DNA of 64,000 nucleotides from JAEUQQ01 sp963697285 (GTDB lineage Bacteria; Acidobacteriota; Vicinamibacteria; Vicinamibacterales; JAFNAJ01). This document shows, piece by piece, positions 15,978 to 24,078 of the stretch. The first letter of the stretch is position 1; each line of letters starts with the position of its first letter. The notes below the pieces were generated by a model, which ran no database searches, was not told the DNA's origin, and worked only from the letters and a program-made list of their open reading frames with translations. The stretch spans positions 248,001-312,000 of the forward strand of contig CAVONI010000009.1 of assembly GCA_963697285.1 (NCBI GenBank). The letters run 5' to 3'. The translations under genes and the position numbers were made by a program.

Positions 15978-16508
15978 TCAGAGCGCCACGCCCATCAGCA
16001 GCAGTTCGTCGGTCTCGCCCGGCATCGTGATGCGACGCTCGAGCTGGAAGCCGATCCGCTCGAGCAGGCGAATCGATCCAGCATTGCCGGGATTGACGAT
16101 GGCGGCAAGCCTCGTGAGTCCATGGGCGTGCCTGGCGTGCAATTTCATGGCTTCTGCGGCCTCGCGTGCCAGTCCCTGGCCGCGGAACGCCGGCAGGAAC
16201 GCGAAGCCGATGTCGGGCGTGTCGAGGCTGGGGCGCTTGAGGATGCCGCAGATCCCCGCCTTTGCGTCGGTCGCGCGAACCGTGACGAGGTAGAGGCCGA
16301 ATCCGTGTTCGGCATACATGGCCTGCGGACCTGCGGCGATGTAGGCGCGCGCATCCTCGAGCGTGCGCACCTCGCGGTCGCCGATGTGCTCGATGAACGC
16401 CGGGTCGTTCAGCAATTCGACGATGAACGCGTCGTCATCGTCGGTGAGGCGGCGCAGTTGCAGGCGAGCGGTCTCCGCGACGAGGGTGACGTCGTTCGCG
16501 TCATTCAT
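15978..16508 (-). CDS. GNAT-family N-acetyltransferase
   Basis: The 176-residue protein opens with TARLQLRRLTDDDDAFIVELLNDP, typical of RimJ/RimL-type acetyltransferases. The acetyl-CoA loop is the usual FLPAFRGQGLAREAAEAM, and the motif B region is VNPGNAGSIRLLERIGFQLE. It transfers an acetyl group from acetyl-CoA to an amine of a protein or small molecule. The start ATG overlaps the stop of the SMR gene as ATGA, so the two are co-translated. The pairing with a guanidinium-type exporter hints at an amine substrate, but this is inference. Confidence 0.92.
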   Translation of the reverse strand: MNDANDVTLVAETARLQLRRLTDDDDAFIVELLNDPAFIEHIGDREVRTLEDARAYIAAGPQAMYAEHGFGLYLVTVRATDAKAGICGILKRPSLDTPDIGFAFLPAFRGQGLAREAAEAMKLHARHAHGLTRLAAIVNPGNAGSIRLLERIGFQLERRITMPGETDELLLMGVAL

Positions 16509-16822
16509 GTCCGCGCCACCTTGAGTCCGATGATCCCGACCACGATGAGCGCGATGCACGACAGGCGCAGGGCCGTCGCCGGTTCGCGGAAGAGCACGAT
16601 GCCGAGGATGGCCGTGCCGACGGTCCCGATGCCCGTCCAGACCGCGTAGGCCGTGCCCAGCGGCAGCGTGCGCAGGGCCACGCCCAGCAGCGCGAGGCTC
16701 ACGACCATCGAGGCGGCGGTCAGCAGGCTCGGCACCAGCCGCGTGAATCCCTCGGTGTACTTCAGCCCCACCGCCCACGCCACCTCGAACACCCCCGCAC
16801 ACACCAGCGTGATCCACCCCAT
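16505..16822 (-). CDS. gdx: SMR-family guanidinium exporter (Gdx/SugE type)
   Basis: The 105-residue protein has the four transmembrane helices of small multidrug resistance transporters. The first helix contains GVFEVAWAVGLKYTEGFTRL, with the essential Glu13 and the WAxGLKYTxGF pattern that separates SugE/Gdx from EmrE-type pumps. The LPLGTAYAVWTGIGTVG segment is also standard. Gdx proteins are dual-topology dimers that swap guanidinium for two protons. It overlaps the GNAT gene by 4 bases. The 300 bases upstream contain two family B palindromes; I do not recognise a guanidine riboswitch in the sense orientation. Confidence 0.93.
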   Translation of the reverse strand: MGWITLVCAGVFEVAWAVGLKYTEGFTRLVPSLLTAASMVVSLALLGVALRTLPLGTAYAVWTGIGTVGTAILGIVLFREPATALRLSCIALIVVGIIGLKVART

Positions 16823-16849
16823 CCCCTGACTCTAATTGAATTGGGGTTG

Positions 16850-16870
16850 AATTGGGGTCAGACCCCAATT
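16850..16870. repeat. Family B palindrome, copy 1
   Basis: A perfect inverted repeat of AATTGGGGTC around a single A. A partial extra half-site, AATTGAATTGGGGTTG, lies immediately before it at 16834-16849. Confidence 0.9.
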
Positions 16871-17105
16871 CCCCAAAGCTGTCTGAAGGGAGACTGCAGT
16901 TTCCACCGGCTAGGGAACGGAACGGCGCGCCGGCGGCGGCAAGCGGAAGTCATTCCTGCAGAAGGGTCAGGCCGCCGGCACGTTCCGGCAAATGGTCGTG
17001 ACGGATGTCCCCAGGGGGAGTCCGCCGGACGAAGCCTGGCGGGTCGTGGCGCCAGCGCGTCAACGACCGTTTGCGTAAAACGCCGTTCGATCGCGATCTT
17101 CAGCC
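16871..17105. other. Inter-palindrome segment upstream of gdx
   Basis: These 235 bases lie between two identical family B palindromes. No gene is convincing: a minus-strand frame of 88 codons runs through it but looks compositional. A small hairpin CCGCC-GGACGAAGCCT-GGCGG lies near 17029-17049. The segment may be part of a mobile palindrome pair. Confidence 0.5.
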
Positions 17106-17126
17106 AATTGGGGTCAGACCCCAATT
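17106..17126. repeat. Family B palindrome, copy 2
   Basis: Identical to copy 1: ten-base AATTGGGGTC arms around one A. Its last base is the final base of the DUF3788 stop codon, so the repeat abuts the gene exactly. Confidence 0.9.
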
Positions 17127-17545
17127 CACCCCGATTCCTTCAGGGCGGCCAGGGTGAGGACGGTGGCGACGTCGGTGGGGGTGGTCACGGGAATGCGCAG
17201 GCCGCGGCCCTCGGCGTAGCGGCGGGCCGTCATCAACTCCTGCACCAGCGCCGGTGGCAGGGCGCTACGCTCGACGGCCGCCACCGCCTTGTCGCCCAGC
17301 ACGAACGCGACCACGAAGTGTCCGTCGTGGGGCATGACGAAGAACAGGTTCCGGGTGCCGTGCAGCACCTTGCGCGTCCATCCCGCACCTGTGCCGCCGT
17401 AGAACTTCCACTCCAGTCTCAGGCGACCGCGAGTGGCCTCGAGACCCTCGAGCAAGGCTCGCCAGTGCCCGGCACTGGTGCCCAGAACCTGTTGGAAGTC
17501 GGCGTCGGTTGGGGGATGGGCCTTGTCGGTGAGTGCGCGAGCCAT
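17126..17545 (-). CDS. DUF3788-family protein
   Basis: The likely start is ATG 17545, giving 139 residues; upstream in-frame sequence is not protein-like. The pattern LEWKFYGGTGAGWTRKVL, then LFFVMPHDGHFVVAFVLGDKAV, and ARRYAEGRGLRIPV matches the DUF3788 family of small cytoplasmic proteins with unknown function. It is followed directly by a family B palindrome that includes the last base of its stop codon. It is on the same strand as the broken dehydrogenase upstream, 68 bases away. Function is unknown. Confidence 0.75.
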   Translation of the reverse strand: MARALTDKAHPPTDADFQQVLGTSAGHWRALLEGLEATRGRLRLEWKFYGGTGAGWTRKVLHGTRNLFFVMPHDGHFVVAFVLGDKAVAAVERSALPPALVQELMTARRYAEGRGLRIPVTTPTDVATVLTLAALKESG

Positions 17546-17613
17546 CGGATGACATGGTAGACCAGCCAGCCCGGCCCCCGCCCGCGGGCACGAGCTGCCG
17601 ATCCGCACGCCCG

Positions 17614-19306
17614 CTACCAGTCGGTCGGCCGGTAGTCCTTGAGGAACTGTCCCCACACGTGCGTGCCGGTGTTGAAGCCCGTCGATGATCGGATCGACGA
17701 TGCGCGCGGCGCCGTCGACGATGTCGAGCGGCGGATGGAAGCGCTGCTCGCGCAGTCTTGCGCGCGGCGATCTCCACGGGATCCTCGTCGGTCACCCAGC
17801 CGGTGTCGACGCTGTTCATGTGGATGCCGTCGCCGTGGTAGTCGGCCGCCGACGGTGCGCGTCATCATGTTGAGCGCGGCCTTCGCCATGTTCGTGTGCG
17901 GGTGACGCGTCGTCTTGAAGTTGCGGTAGAACTGCCCCTCCACCGCCGACACGTTGACGATGTGCTTGTCGCGCTCCGGCGTGCGGAGCATCAGCGGCTT
18001 GAGCCGCGCGTTGATGATGAACGGCGCGATCGCGTTCACCAGCTGCACCTCGAGCAGTTCGACCGACGACACCTCGGCCAGCAGCAGCCGCCACGAGTTG
18101 CGCTCGCGCAGGTCGACCTGCTGCAGGTCCTGGTCGAGCCTGCCCTTCGGGGAACAGATGCGTGCTGCGCCGTCGAGTTCCTCCGGCAGCAGGCGCACCT
18201 GCGACAACTGTGCGGCGTGCGTCAGGCCCGCCACCTCCGAGAGCGGCGTCGCCCGCGCCACCACGCCAGCGCGCCCGGTGTCGGCTTCCGGCAGCATGTG
18301 GTAGCCCCGCAGGCCCTCGTACGATCCGACGAGACGCCTGACGTGCTCGGGCATCTCGTGCAACGCCGCCGTCTCGCCGTCCATCATGTGGGCGTAGAAC
18401 TCCGGCGGCCGTCGCACGGTCTGGCACGCGTTGTTGATGATGAAGTCGAGGCGGCTGCGGGTCGTCAGCATCTCGCGGCAGAACGCCTCGACGCTCGGCG
18501 TGTGGCGCAGGTCGAGGCCGAAGATCTCGAGCCGGTGCTGCCAGTCGGCGAAGTCGGGCTCCTGCGCATACCGCGACGCCGAGTCACGCGGGAACCTGGT
18601 GGTGACGATCAGGTGCGCGCCGGCACGCAGCAGCTTGAGTCCCGCCTGGTAGCCGATCTTGACGCGGCCGCCCGTGAGCAGGGCCACGCGCCCGCGCAGG
18701 TCGGCCGAGCTCCGTGCGCTTCCTGAAGTTCAGGTCGGCGCACGACGGACACAACTGGTCGTAGAAGTGGTGGATGACCGTGTACTTCTGCTTGCAGACG
18801 TAGCAGTGCTGTCGCTCGGCCGACTCGCGCGGCGTCGCCGACGTCCGCGACTCGGCCAATTCCCGCGACTCGGCCAACTCCGACGACTCGGCCAAGTCCC
18901 GCGCCTCGACCAGCGTCTGCGGCCCTGCCTGGTCGTCCGGCGCCCCCGGGGCGACGACGTCCTGCGGATCGAACCGTTCGGGCGGGAACACGTTCGGCGT
19001 CGTGAACACCGGACGCCGCCGCAGCGCGCGGATGCCCGTCTCGCCCAGCACGCCCTCATCGCGCCTGACACGCGCGGCCTTCCGCTCGCGGTCGAGGTGC
19101 TTCACCATCCGTCGCCGTTCGGTGCGATCAGGGCTGTAGACGTCGGCCACCGCCTGGAACAGCCGCTGGCGCTCGTCGATCGGCAGGTGGGCCAGCACGG
19201 TCCGATCCGCCGCGATGGTCTCGAGCAGGGCGGTCATCTGCCGCACGCGTTCGAGGAGCGAGAGACGCTCGGCGTCCGGCCGGGCGTCGCAGGATGTCGT
19301 GGTCAT
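17614..19306 (-). pseudogene. Short-chain dehydrogenase with N-terminal zinc ribbon, broken by four frameshifts
   Basis: Joining the frames gives one coherent protein of about 560 residues. The N-terminal helical part (from ATG 19306) includes a tandem ELAESR repeat and a zinc-ribbon-like CYVCKQKYTV...LCPSC segment. Then comes a Rossmann domain (VALLTGGRVKIGYQAG, FIINNACQT) and an SDR C-terminus (HMNSVDTGWVTDEDP and GTHVWGQFLKDYRPTDW). Reading it requires removing one extra base at each of about 18705-18712, 17853, 17754 and 17678-17680. After each correction the expected residues resume (TELADLRG, TRTSAADYHGDG, RKTREQRFHPPLD, IIDGFNTGTH). All four are single-base insertions, while neighbours are intact. 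Decay or local sequence error are both possible. Confidence 0.85.
18844..18903 (-). repeat. In-gene tandem repeat coding for LAES(R/S) units
   Basis: Three near-identical 18-base units on the minus strand encode DLAESS, ELAESR and ELAESR in the linker before the zinc ribbon of the dehydrogenase. A partially matching unit follows. Confidence 0.7.
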
Positions 19307-19528
19307 TGGCAGTAGGGTACTTCCGGTCTCGGCGTCCCCGCTACCCTCGATGGCACGCAGACCACGGTCGGCGCCTGGTCGCGACGCTCCCCCCGCCAGG
19401 AACACCGGCACGCAGGAGGCAGGTCACCCTTCGACGCTGTTCCGTGAGCGTGACCCGTCCGTCGGCCGGAGGACGCCGACCAGGCGGGCATCGACGTCCT
19501 CATCACCGGGACGGCGGGCGTCGACGGA

Positions 19529-20287
19529 TCAGCGAGAGTGCATCAGGGACGCACCCGATGCGGCGGGGCGCTGGGCTCGAGTACGCCGCCGAAGCGCACG
19601 CGCCGAGGCCGCTGCCGCGAGGCCGGACGCCAACAGCGACATCGTCGCCGGTTCGGGCACGGGCACGGCTGCGAGTGCCCTGATGTTGTCGATCCCGAGC
19701 AGCCCCGCGATCGGCTCGCCGGGAACAGCCGCCGCGGCACCGTGAAGAATCCGCATGATCGTCACCTGTGCGAGGGCGTCGTTCACGTTGCCGATGCCAG
19801 CGGTGAGGTCGGAGGGCGCGATGGGAAACACCACGTGCGTCCAGCCACTGCCGGCCACCAGCGTGATCGCGTTGCTCGAGAATGCACTGTGGGTCGGCGG
19901 CGCCATGACGGGGTTCTCGAAGTAGAGGCGCAACGCCAGGTCGGTGTTGCCGAAGTTCCTGACGTCCATCTCGATGGCGCCGATCCCGGCGGCGAGGTAG
20001 TCGCCCGCCCACTGGCTGAAGTTGAGGGCAGTGAGCCGGCCGCCCGCGCCCGGGGCCCCGGAGGACGTCAGGCGCAGGTAGTTGTCGTCGACCCCACCCG
20101 GTCCACCGGTGGCAATGTTCGTCGGCGGCGAGGGCACCACACCGCCGTTGGGTCCGACCGCGACGGTCCAGCCCTGTGTCGTCCCATCCTCGAACGTGTC
20201 GATCTGTCCGATCACGGCGGCCTGTGCCTGCGTCGCCATCGCGATGCCGGCCGCCATCATCAAAAACGCGCTGCAAAGCTTTCCCAT
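19529..20287 (-). CDS. PEP-CTERM-sorted exported protein
   Basis: The start is ATG 20287 after GGGAGGGTGGGGC, giving 252 residues. A signal peptide covers residues 1-24 (ending QAQAA). The mature part is a beta-rich domain with DTFEDGTTQGWTVAVG and a repeated Asp/Asn pattern, like jelly-roll or carbohydrate-binding modules. The C-terminus has the complete exosortase tag: VPVPEPATM, a hydrophobic helix, then RALRRRTR. Such proteins are exported, processed by an exosortase and displayed on or released from the envelope, often with exopolysaccharide. No exosortase gene is in this window. Ligand unknown. Confidence 0.88.
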   Translation of the reverse strand: MGKLCSAFLMMAAGIAMATQAQAAVIGQIDTFEDGTTQGWTVAVGPNGGVVPSPPTNIATGGPGGVDDNYLRLTSSGAPGAGGRLTALNFSQWAGDYLAAGIGAIEMDVRNFGNTDLALRLYFENPVMAPPTHSAFSSNAITLVAGSGWTHVVFPIAPSDLTAGIGNVNDALAQVTIMRILHGAAAAVPGEPIAGLLGIDNIRALAAVPVPEPATMSLLASGLAAAASARALRRRTRAQRPAASGASLMHSR

Positions 20288-20491
20288 GCCCCACCCTCCC
20301 TGGCGTTCAGCCGTCGTCGCTCCCGGAAGCACCCACGGCGTGAAGGCAGGCCGGATGTGCAGAGACCGACCGCGGCTCGGCAGACCACGCACGGTCTTCC
20401 AGCCCCTTCGACGTCCTGGTGTCACGAGGGGAATCACACGATACGCGGGTGGCCACCGACGTGCAAACTCAGCGGCAACCAGCGTCGTGCT

Positions 20492-21007
20492 TCACTTCAC
20501 GCCCAGCGCCATGACCGACACGCGGCGCTCGCGGGGACCGTCGAGTTCCACCACGAAGATGCGCTGCCACCGGCCGAGCTGCACGCGTCCTCCGACCACG
20601 TTGAGGCAGGCCGACGGCCCGAGCAGCAGGGCCTGGCAATGCGAGTGGCCGTTCACGCGTTCGTCTGGCGTCAGGTTCACGGTGCGGCGCGTGGGATCGT
20701 CGTGGTTGTAGCTGATGCTGGCGGGCGCGGCCTGGTGCAGCAGGGCGTGGAAGTCGTCGAGCAGGAGGGGTTCGTGCTCGTTGACGACGACCGCGAGCGT
20801 CGTGTGGAGCGACTGGAGGTTGACGATGCCGGCGTCGAGCCCGGCAGCGTTCACGAACGCCTGGAGGCGGTCGGTGACGTCGATGAACTCGGTGTGACGG
20901 GTGCTGGCGATTCGCAGGACGTCGTGACGCCAGCAGGGGATTTGCCCTGGCGCCTCCGGCGATTCAGGGGTGCCGTCGAGCCACGTCAGGGGGGCGCTCA
21001 TGTCCAT
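20492..21007 (-). CDS. yjbQ: YjbQ/UPF0047-family protein
   Basis: I start at ATG 21007, which has GGAGG six bases upstream, rather than ATG 21034; the protein is then 171 residues. It shows the family pattern: HTEFIDVTDRLQAFV, then GIVNLQSLHTTLAVVVNEHEP, and the end HCQALLLGPSACLNVVGGRVQLGRWQRIFVVELDGPRERRV. The conserved His and Glu in LHTTLAVVVNEHEP probably bind a metal or phosphate. Members have thiamin phosphate synthase activity in vitro in some bacteria, but the main role is unclear. About 25 extra N-terminal residues precede the conserved domain. Confidence 0.9.
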   Translation of the reverse strand: MDMSAPLTWLDGTPESPEAPGQIPCWRHDVLRIASTRHTEFIDVTDRLQAFVNAAGLDAGIVNLQSLHTTLAVVVNEHEPLLLDDFHALLHQAAPASISYNHDDPTRRTVNLTPDERVNGHSHCQALLLGPSACLNVVGGRVQLGRWQRIFVVELDGPRERRVSVMALGVK

Positions 21008-21211
21008 GGGGATCCTCCAGGCTGGCGCCGACACGTCACCACGACGCGGTCGGGGCCGAGGACCCGACGATGCGCCTTCGCGCCGAGGAAGTCGTGAGCG
21101 AGCAGTGAGCAGTCGGTGAGATTCGACTGATTGGCGGGGCGTTGGGCCGCCTGGCGATGCGAGCCGAGGGTCCCGGACGGACGGCGGGCGCGACCCGGCC
21201 TCTGCGCCCTG

Positions 21212-22582
21212 CTAGCGCCTGGTCATGCCGAGCACCAGGCCGAACCCGAAAAGTGCACCCTCGCCAGCTGCGATCACGGCTTGCGTGATGCGCCCGAACG
21301 CAGGCTCTCCGATGAGCCGTGCGAGCGGCGTCAGCACGACCTGCGATCCCGCCGACGCCTGCGCGATGAGGTGCAGCGTGCCGCCGACGACGGGACGGCC
21401 GAGCAGACTGAGCGCCAGTGTCGCCAGCAGGCACGCCCAGGCGGTGAGCACCGCCGCAGCCAGCCGGCCTCCCCCGCGAGGCGCGGCGAGGCCGACCCCG
21501 GGTGGCTGCGACGTCGCAGCGCCGTATCCGAGCCCGGCCGCAAGGCCGATCAGCAGCCCCTCGAGCGTTCCGCCGATGGCGACGTGGACGCCGAAGAGCA
21601 CGGCGAGCGTGGCCATGGCGAGCCACTGGGTGAGCGCACCGACCACGGCACCACCCAGTCCCGCGCCAATGGCGATCCCCAGCACACGCTGCGACCGTGA
21701 TGCCGACTCCCCGAGCGCCATCCCCCCTCCGACGCCGCAGGCACCGAGGGCGCCGGCGGCGGCCCCGACCACCGACAGCACGATGGCGACCGTCACCGGC
21801 GCGTCACTGCCGTGCGCGACAGCGAGGAGCACGCCTCCTGCAAGTCCGCCCACGATACCGGCGCCGCCGCCGCCGAGCGCCGCCGAGGCTCCGCGGGCGG
21901 CTGCGAGCCGCGCCGCGGCGCGGAGGCGGATGATCACCAGGTCGAACGCGGCACGAATGGCGCCTGGCGACCCCAGCAGGGGCACGGGTTCGGCGCCGGG
22001 CACGTTCCATCGCGTGTCGCGAAGCAGCGCGCGGGCGTGCGCGTGATGCGGCCGCTCGTCGAGGCGCTTCAGGGCCTCGGCGGTGCCGAGGGCGTGGAGG
22101 CGTTCGGCGGCGTCACGCTGCTCCGCCTGCTCGTCGGGTGTGTGCGCCTCGTGCAGCAGGCGAAGCAGGAGTGGCTCGAACGGATCGCCTGCCTCATCCC
22201 GAATCTCGACAGCGCGCGCGCCTTCGGCTGTCGATGCCGGGGGGGATTCGTCGTCATCTTCGGCGACATCCCCGGCAATGAACTGGTAGCCGTGGCGCGA
22301 TACGGTCCGGATGAAGCGCGGCTCGCGCGAATCGTCGCCCAGCGTCCGCCTGATGGTGCGGATGGCCTGGCTCAACGCGCTGTCAGAGACGATGACGTCG
22401 GTCCAGACCTTGTCGAAGATGTCGCGCCGATGGACCGCTTCGTGGCGATGCTCGACGAGGAACACCAGCAGGTCGAAGTAGCGCGGGATCAGTGGAAGAT
22501 CGGCACCGTCACGCGTCAGGGTCCGTCGCCGCGACGAGAGGATGAAACCCGCGAACCGATACGTGCGCGCCGGCCGTTGCAT
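21212..22582 (-). CDS. Winged-helix DNA-binding domain fused to a Gly/Ala-rich multi-helix membrane domain
   Basis: The 456-residue protein has an OmpR/PhoB-type winged helix at residues 1-105 (RYFDLLVFLVEHRHEAVHRRDIFDKVW, then SALSQAIRTIRRTLGDD and IRTVSRHGYQFIA), as in CadC-like regulators. An acidic linker and a charged helical part follow. From about residue 215 there are eight or so Gly/Ala-rich hydrophobic helices with motifs such as GGGGAGIVGGLAGGVLL. It is thus a membrane-bound transcription regulator without a receiver domain, of a kind abundant in Acidobacteriota. The membrane part resembles glycine-zipper arrays rather than a known transporter. The signal sensed and the target are unknown. 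Confidence 0.85.
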   Translation of the reverse strand: MQRPARTYRFAGFILSSRRRTLTRDGADLPLIPRYFDLLVFLVEHRHEAVHRRDIFDKVWTDVIVSDSALSQAIRTIRRTLGDDSREPRFIRTVSRHGYQFIAGDVAEDDDESPPASTAEGARAVEIRDEAGDPFEPLLLRLLHEAHTPDEQAEQRDAAERLHALGTAEALKRLDERPHHAHARALLRDTRWNVPGAEPVPLLGSPGAIRAAFDLVIIRLRAAARLAAARGASAALGGGGAGIVGGLAGGVLLAVAHGSDAPVTVAIVLSVVGAAAGALGACGVGGGMALGESASRSQRVLGIAIGAGLGGAVVGALTQWLAMATLAVLFGVHVAIGGTLEGLLIGLAAGLGYGAATSQPPGVGLAAPRGGGRLAAAVLTAWACLLATLALSLLGRPVVGGTLHLIAQASAGSQVVLTPLARLIGEPAFGRITQAVIAAGEGALFGFGLVLGMTRR

Positions 22583-22682
22583 GACCGCCGTGATGGTATC
22601 CGAGTCGGCGACCGGCGACGAGCCTGGGCGGCGCCGCGCGACCGAAACGTCCTGGCGCCCACCCGACCGCCGGGGCTGCGCC

Positions 22683-23228
22683 TCAGGCCGGGCCGACCAG
22701 GGCGTGCAGTTTCGTGATGGTGCCCCAGTTCCTCGTGGTGGCGCCGTCGCCGAGGACCTTGCCCATCGCCTCGGCCAGTTCGCTCGCCAGGACGCCGTCG
22801 GGGCACCAGGCGTAGGCGGCCCGCGATCCGACCGCCAGCACCGACGGCGCCCACGGTCGTTTCGAGAGCGGCTCGAGCTTCACGCGGTCACCCGGATGGC
22901 TCAGCACGGTCACCAGGAGGCGCGACGGGTTGTCGGCGACGTGCCCCAGCGTGTTCTCCGCCACGATCGTCGCGATGTCGGCCGCCGAGAGCACCGTGAC
23001 GCGCGACGTGACACCGAGTTGCTGCGTCACCGCCTGCTCGATGCGTGCGGCGGCTGCGCGTGCCTGGCCCGCCCGCGGTGCGGTGAACACGACATTGCCG
23101 CTGTTGAGCAGCGTGGTGACGTCGCGGAAGCCGAGTTGCCCGACGAGATCCCGGAGGTCGCGCATGGCCACCCGTTTCGCCTTCCCCACGTTGATCCCGC
23201 GCAAGAGCGCCACGCATCGTTCAGTCAC
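22683..23228 (-). CDS. DUF1697-family protein
   Basis: I prefer GTG 23228, which has AGGAGA seven bases upstream and begins right before the conserved CVALLRGINVGKAKRV; the frame is open further upstream only because it runs through a family A repeat. The protein is then 181 residues. DUF1697 features include RDLRDLVGQLGFRDVTTLLNSGNVVF and the C-terminal TTRNWGTITKLHAL. The family is widespread, cytoplasmic and of unknown function. It is separated from the methyltransferase upstream on the same strand by the repeat. Family assignment is secure, function is not. Confidence 0.88.
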   Translation of the reverse strand: MTERCVALLRGINVGKAKRVAMRDLRDLVGQLGFRDVTTLLNSGNVVFTAPRAGQARAAAARIEQAVTQQLGVTSRVTVLSAADIATIVAENTLGHVADNPSRLLVTVLSHPGDRVKLEPLSKRPWAPSVLAVGSRAAYAWCPDGVLASELAEAMGKVLGDGATTRNWGTITKLHALVGPA

Positions 23229-23245
23229 TGAGACGTCTCCTGGAT

Positions 23246-23338
23246 GGGTCACCTCTTTCATTGTCAGTCTCTTCAAGCGCTGACCCCCGACATGCGGGGC
23301 CAGAGCTTGAAAAAAGCGATGATGAAAGATGTGACCCC
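23246..23338. repeat. Family A long element, copy 4
   Basis: This 93-base element runs from GGGTCACCTCTTTCATT to GATGAAAGATGTGACCCC, giving inverted family A ends. Its interior shares CTTGA-AAA-GCGAT and CCCG-CA-GGGGCCA blocks with copy 3. It fills the gap between the methyltransferase stop (whose last base is the repeat's last base) and the DUF1697 gene. Confidence 0.85.
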
Positions 23339-24069
23339 TACTGTCCTGGCTTGCCTGTCATGGGGACGAACCGCACGGGCATCGTGTCGAGCACCTGGAG
23401 GCCGGTGGCGGTGCGGCGCAGGATGCGGAGTTCCTGGAACATCGTGCCCACCGGCACGGCCATGAGGCCACCGATCTTCAGTTGCTGCACCAGCGCCTCG
23501 GGCACCTCGTCGGGCGCCGCCGTGACGATGATGCGATCGAACGGGGCCTCGTCGGGCCAGCCCAGGTAACCGTTGCCGGTGCGCAGGTGGATGTTCGTCG
23601 CGCCCAGCTGCTCGAGCGTCTCGCGCGCACGGTCGGCCAGCGGTGCCACGATCTCGATCGAGTAGACGTCGCGGGCCAGTCGCCCCAGCACGGCCGCCTG
23701 GTAGCCCGACCCGGTCCCAATCTCCAGCACGCGGTCCGACGAACGGATGTCGAGCGCCTGCGTCATGAAGGCGACGATGTAGGGCTGCGAGATCGTCTGG
23801 CCGTGGCCGATCGGCAGCGGCGAGTCGATATACGCATCGCCGCGGTGCGACTCCGGCACGAACAGGTGGCGCGGGACGCTGCCCATGGCCTCGAGCACGC
23901 GCGCGCTGGTGATGTCGCGACGCCGGAGCTGCTCGTCCACCATCCGCCTGCGCTCGGCGTCCCAGTCCCTGCCGACACGTTGCTGGGGCTGGCGCGGCTC
24001 GCCAACGCCGCAGGCGAGGGCGGCGACGAGCAACATCGTGCAGACCGAGAGGTGGCCCGCAATCGTCAC
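23338..24069 (-). CDS. pcm: Exported protein-L-isoaspartate O-methyltransferase
   Basis: The 243-residue protein starts at GTG 24069. The catalytic part matches PCMT: MVDEQLRRRDI, VPRHLFVPE, DSPLPIGHGQTISQPYIVAFM, then SAM-binding VLEIGTGSGYQAAVLGRLA and the C-terminal RIIVTAAPDEVPEALVQQLK. It methylates isoaspartyl residues in damaged proteins to start repair. Unusually the N-terminus is hydrophobic with VAALACGV (Cys20), a possible lipobox, so it may act in the periplasm on envelope proteins; such exported forms are known in some bacteria. It lies 9 bases after the DUF3052-like gene, probably in one operon. Confidence 0.92.
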   Translation of the reverse strand: MTIAGHLSVCTMLLVAALACGVGEPRQPQQRVGRDWDAERRRMVDEQLRRRDITSARVLEAMGSVPRHLFVPESHRGDAYIDSPLPIGHGQTISQPYIVAFMTQALDIRSSDRVLEIGTGSGYQAAVLGRLARDVYSIEIVAPLADRARETLEQLGATNIHLRTGNGYLGWPDEAPFDRIIVTAAPDEVPEALVQQLKIGGLMAVPVGTMFQELRILRRTATGLQVLDTMPVRFVPMTGKPGQ

Positions 24070-24078
24070 GATTCCACT

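Noticed and set aside
16823..17125. Guanidine riboswitch upstream of the Gdx-type exporter
   Set aside because: A CTAGGG box and an ACGA-containing hairpin are present, but on the plus strand, opposite to the exporter. No sense-strand match to guanidine-I, II or III was recognised.
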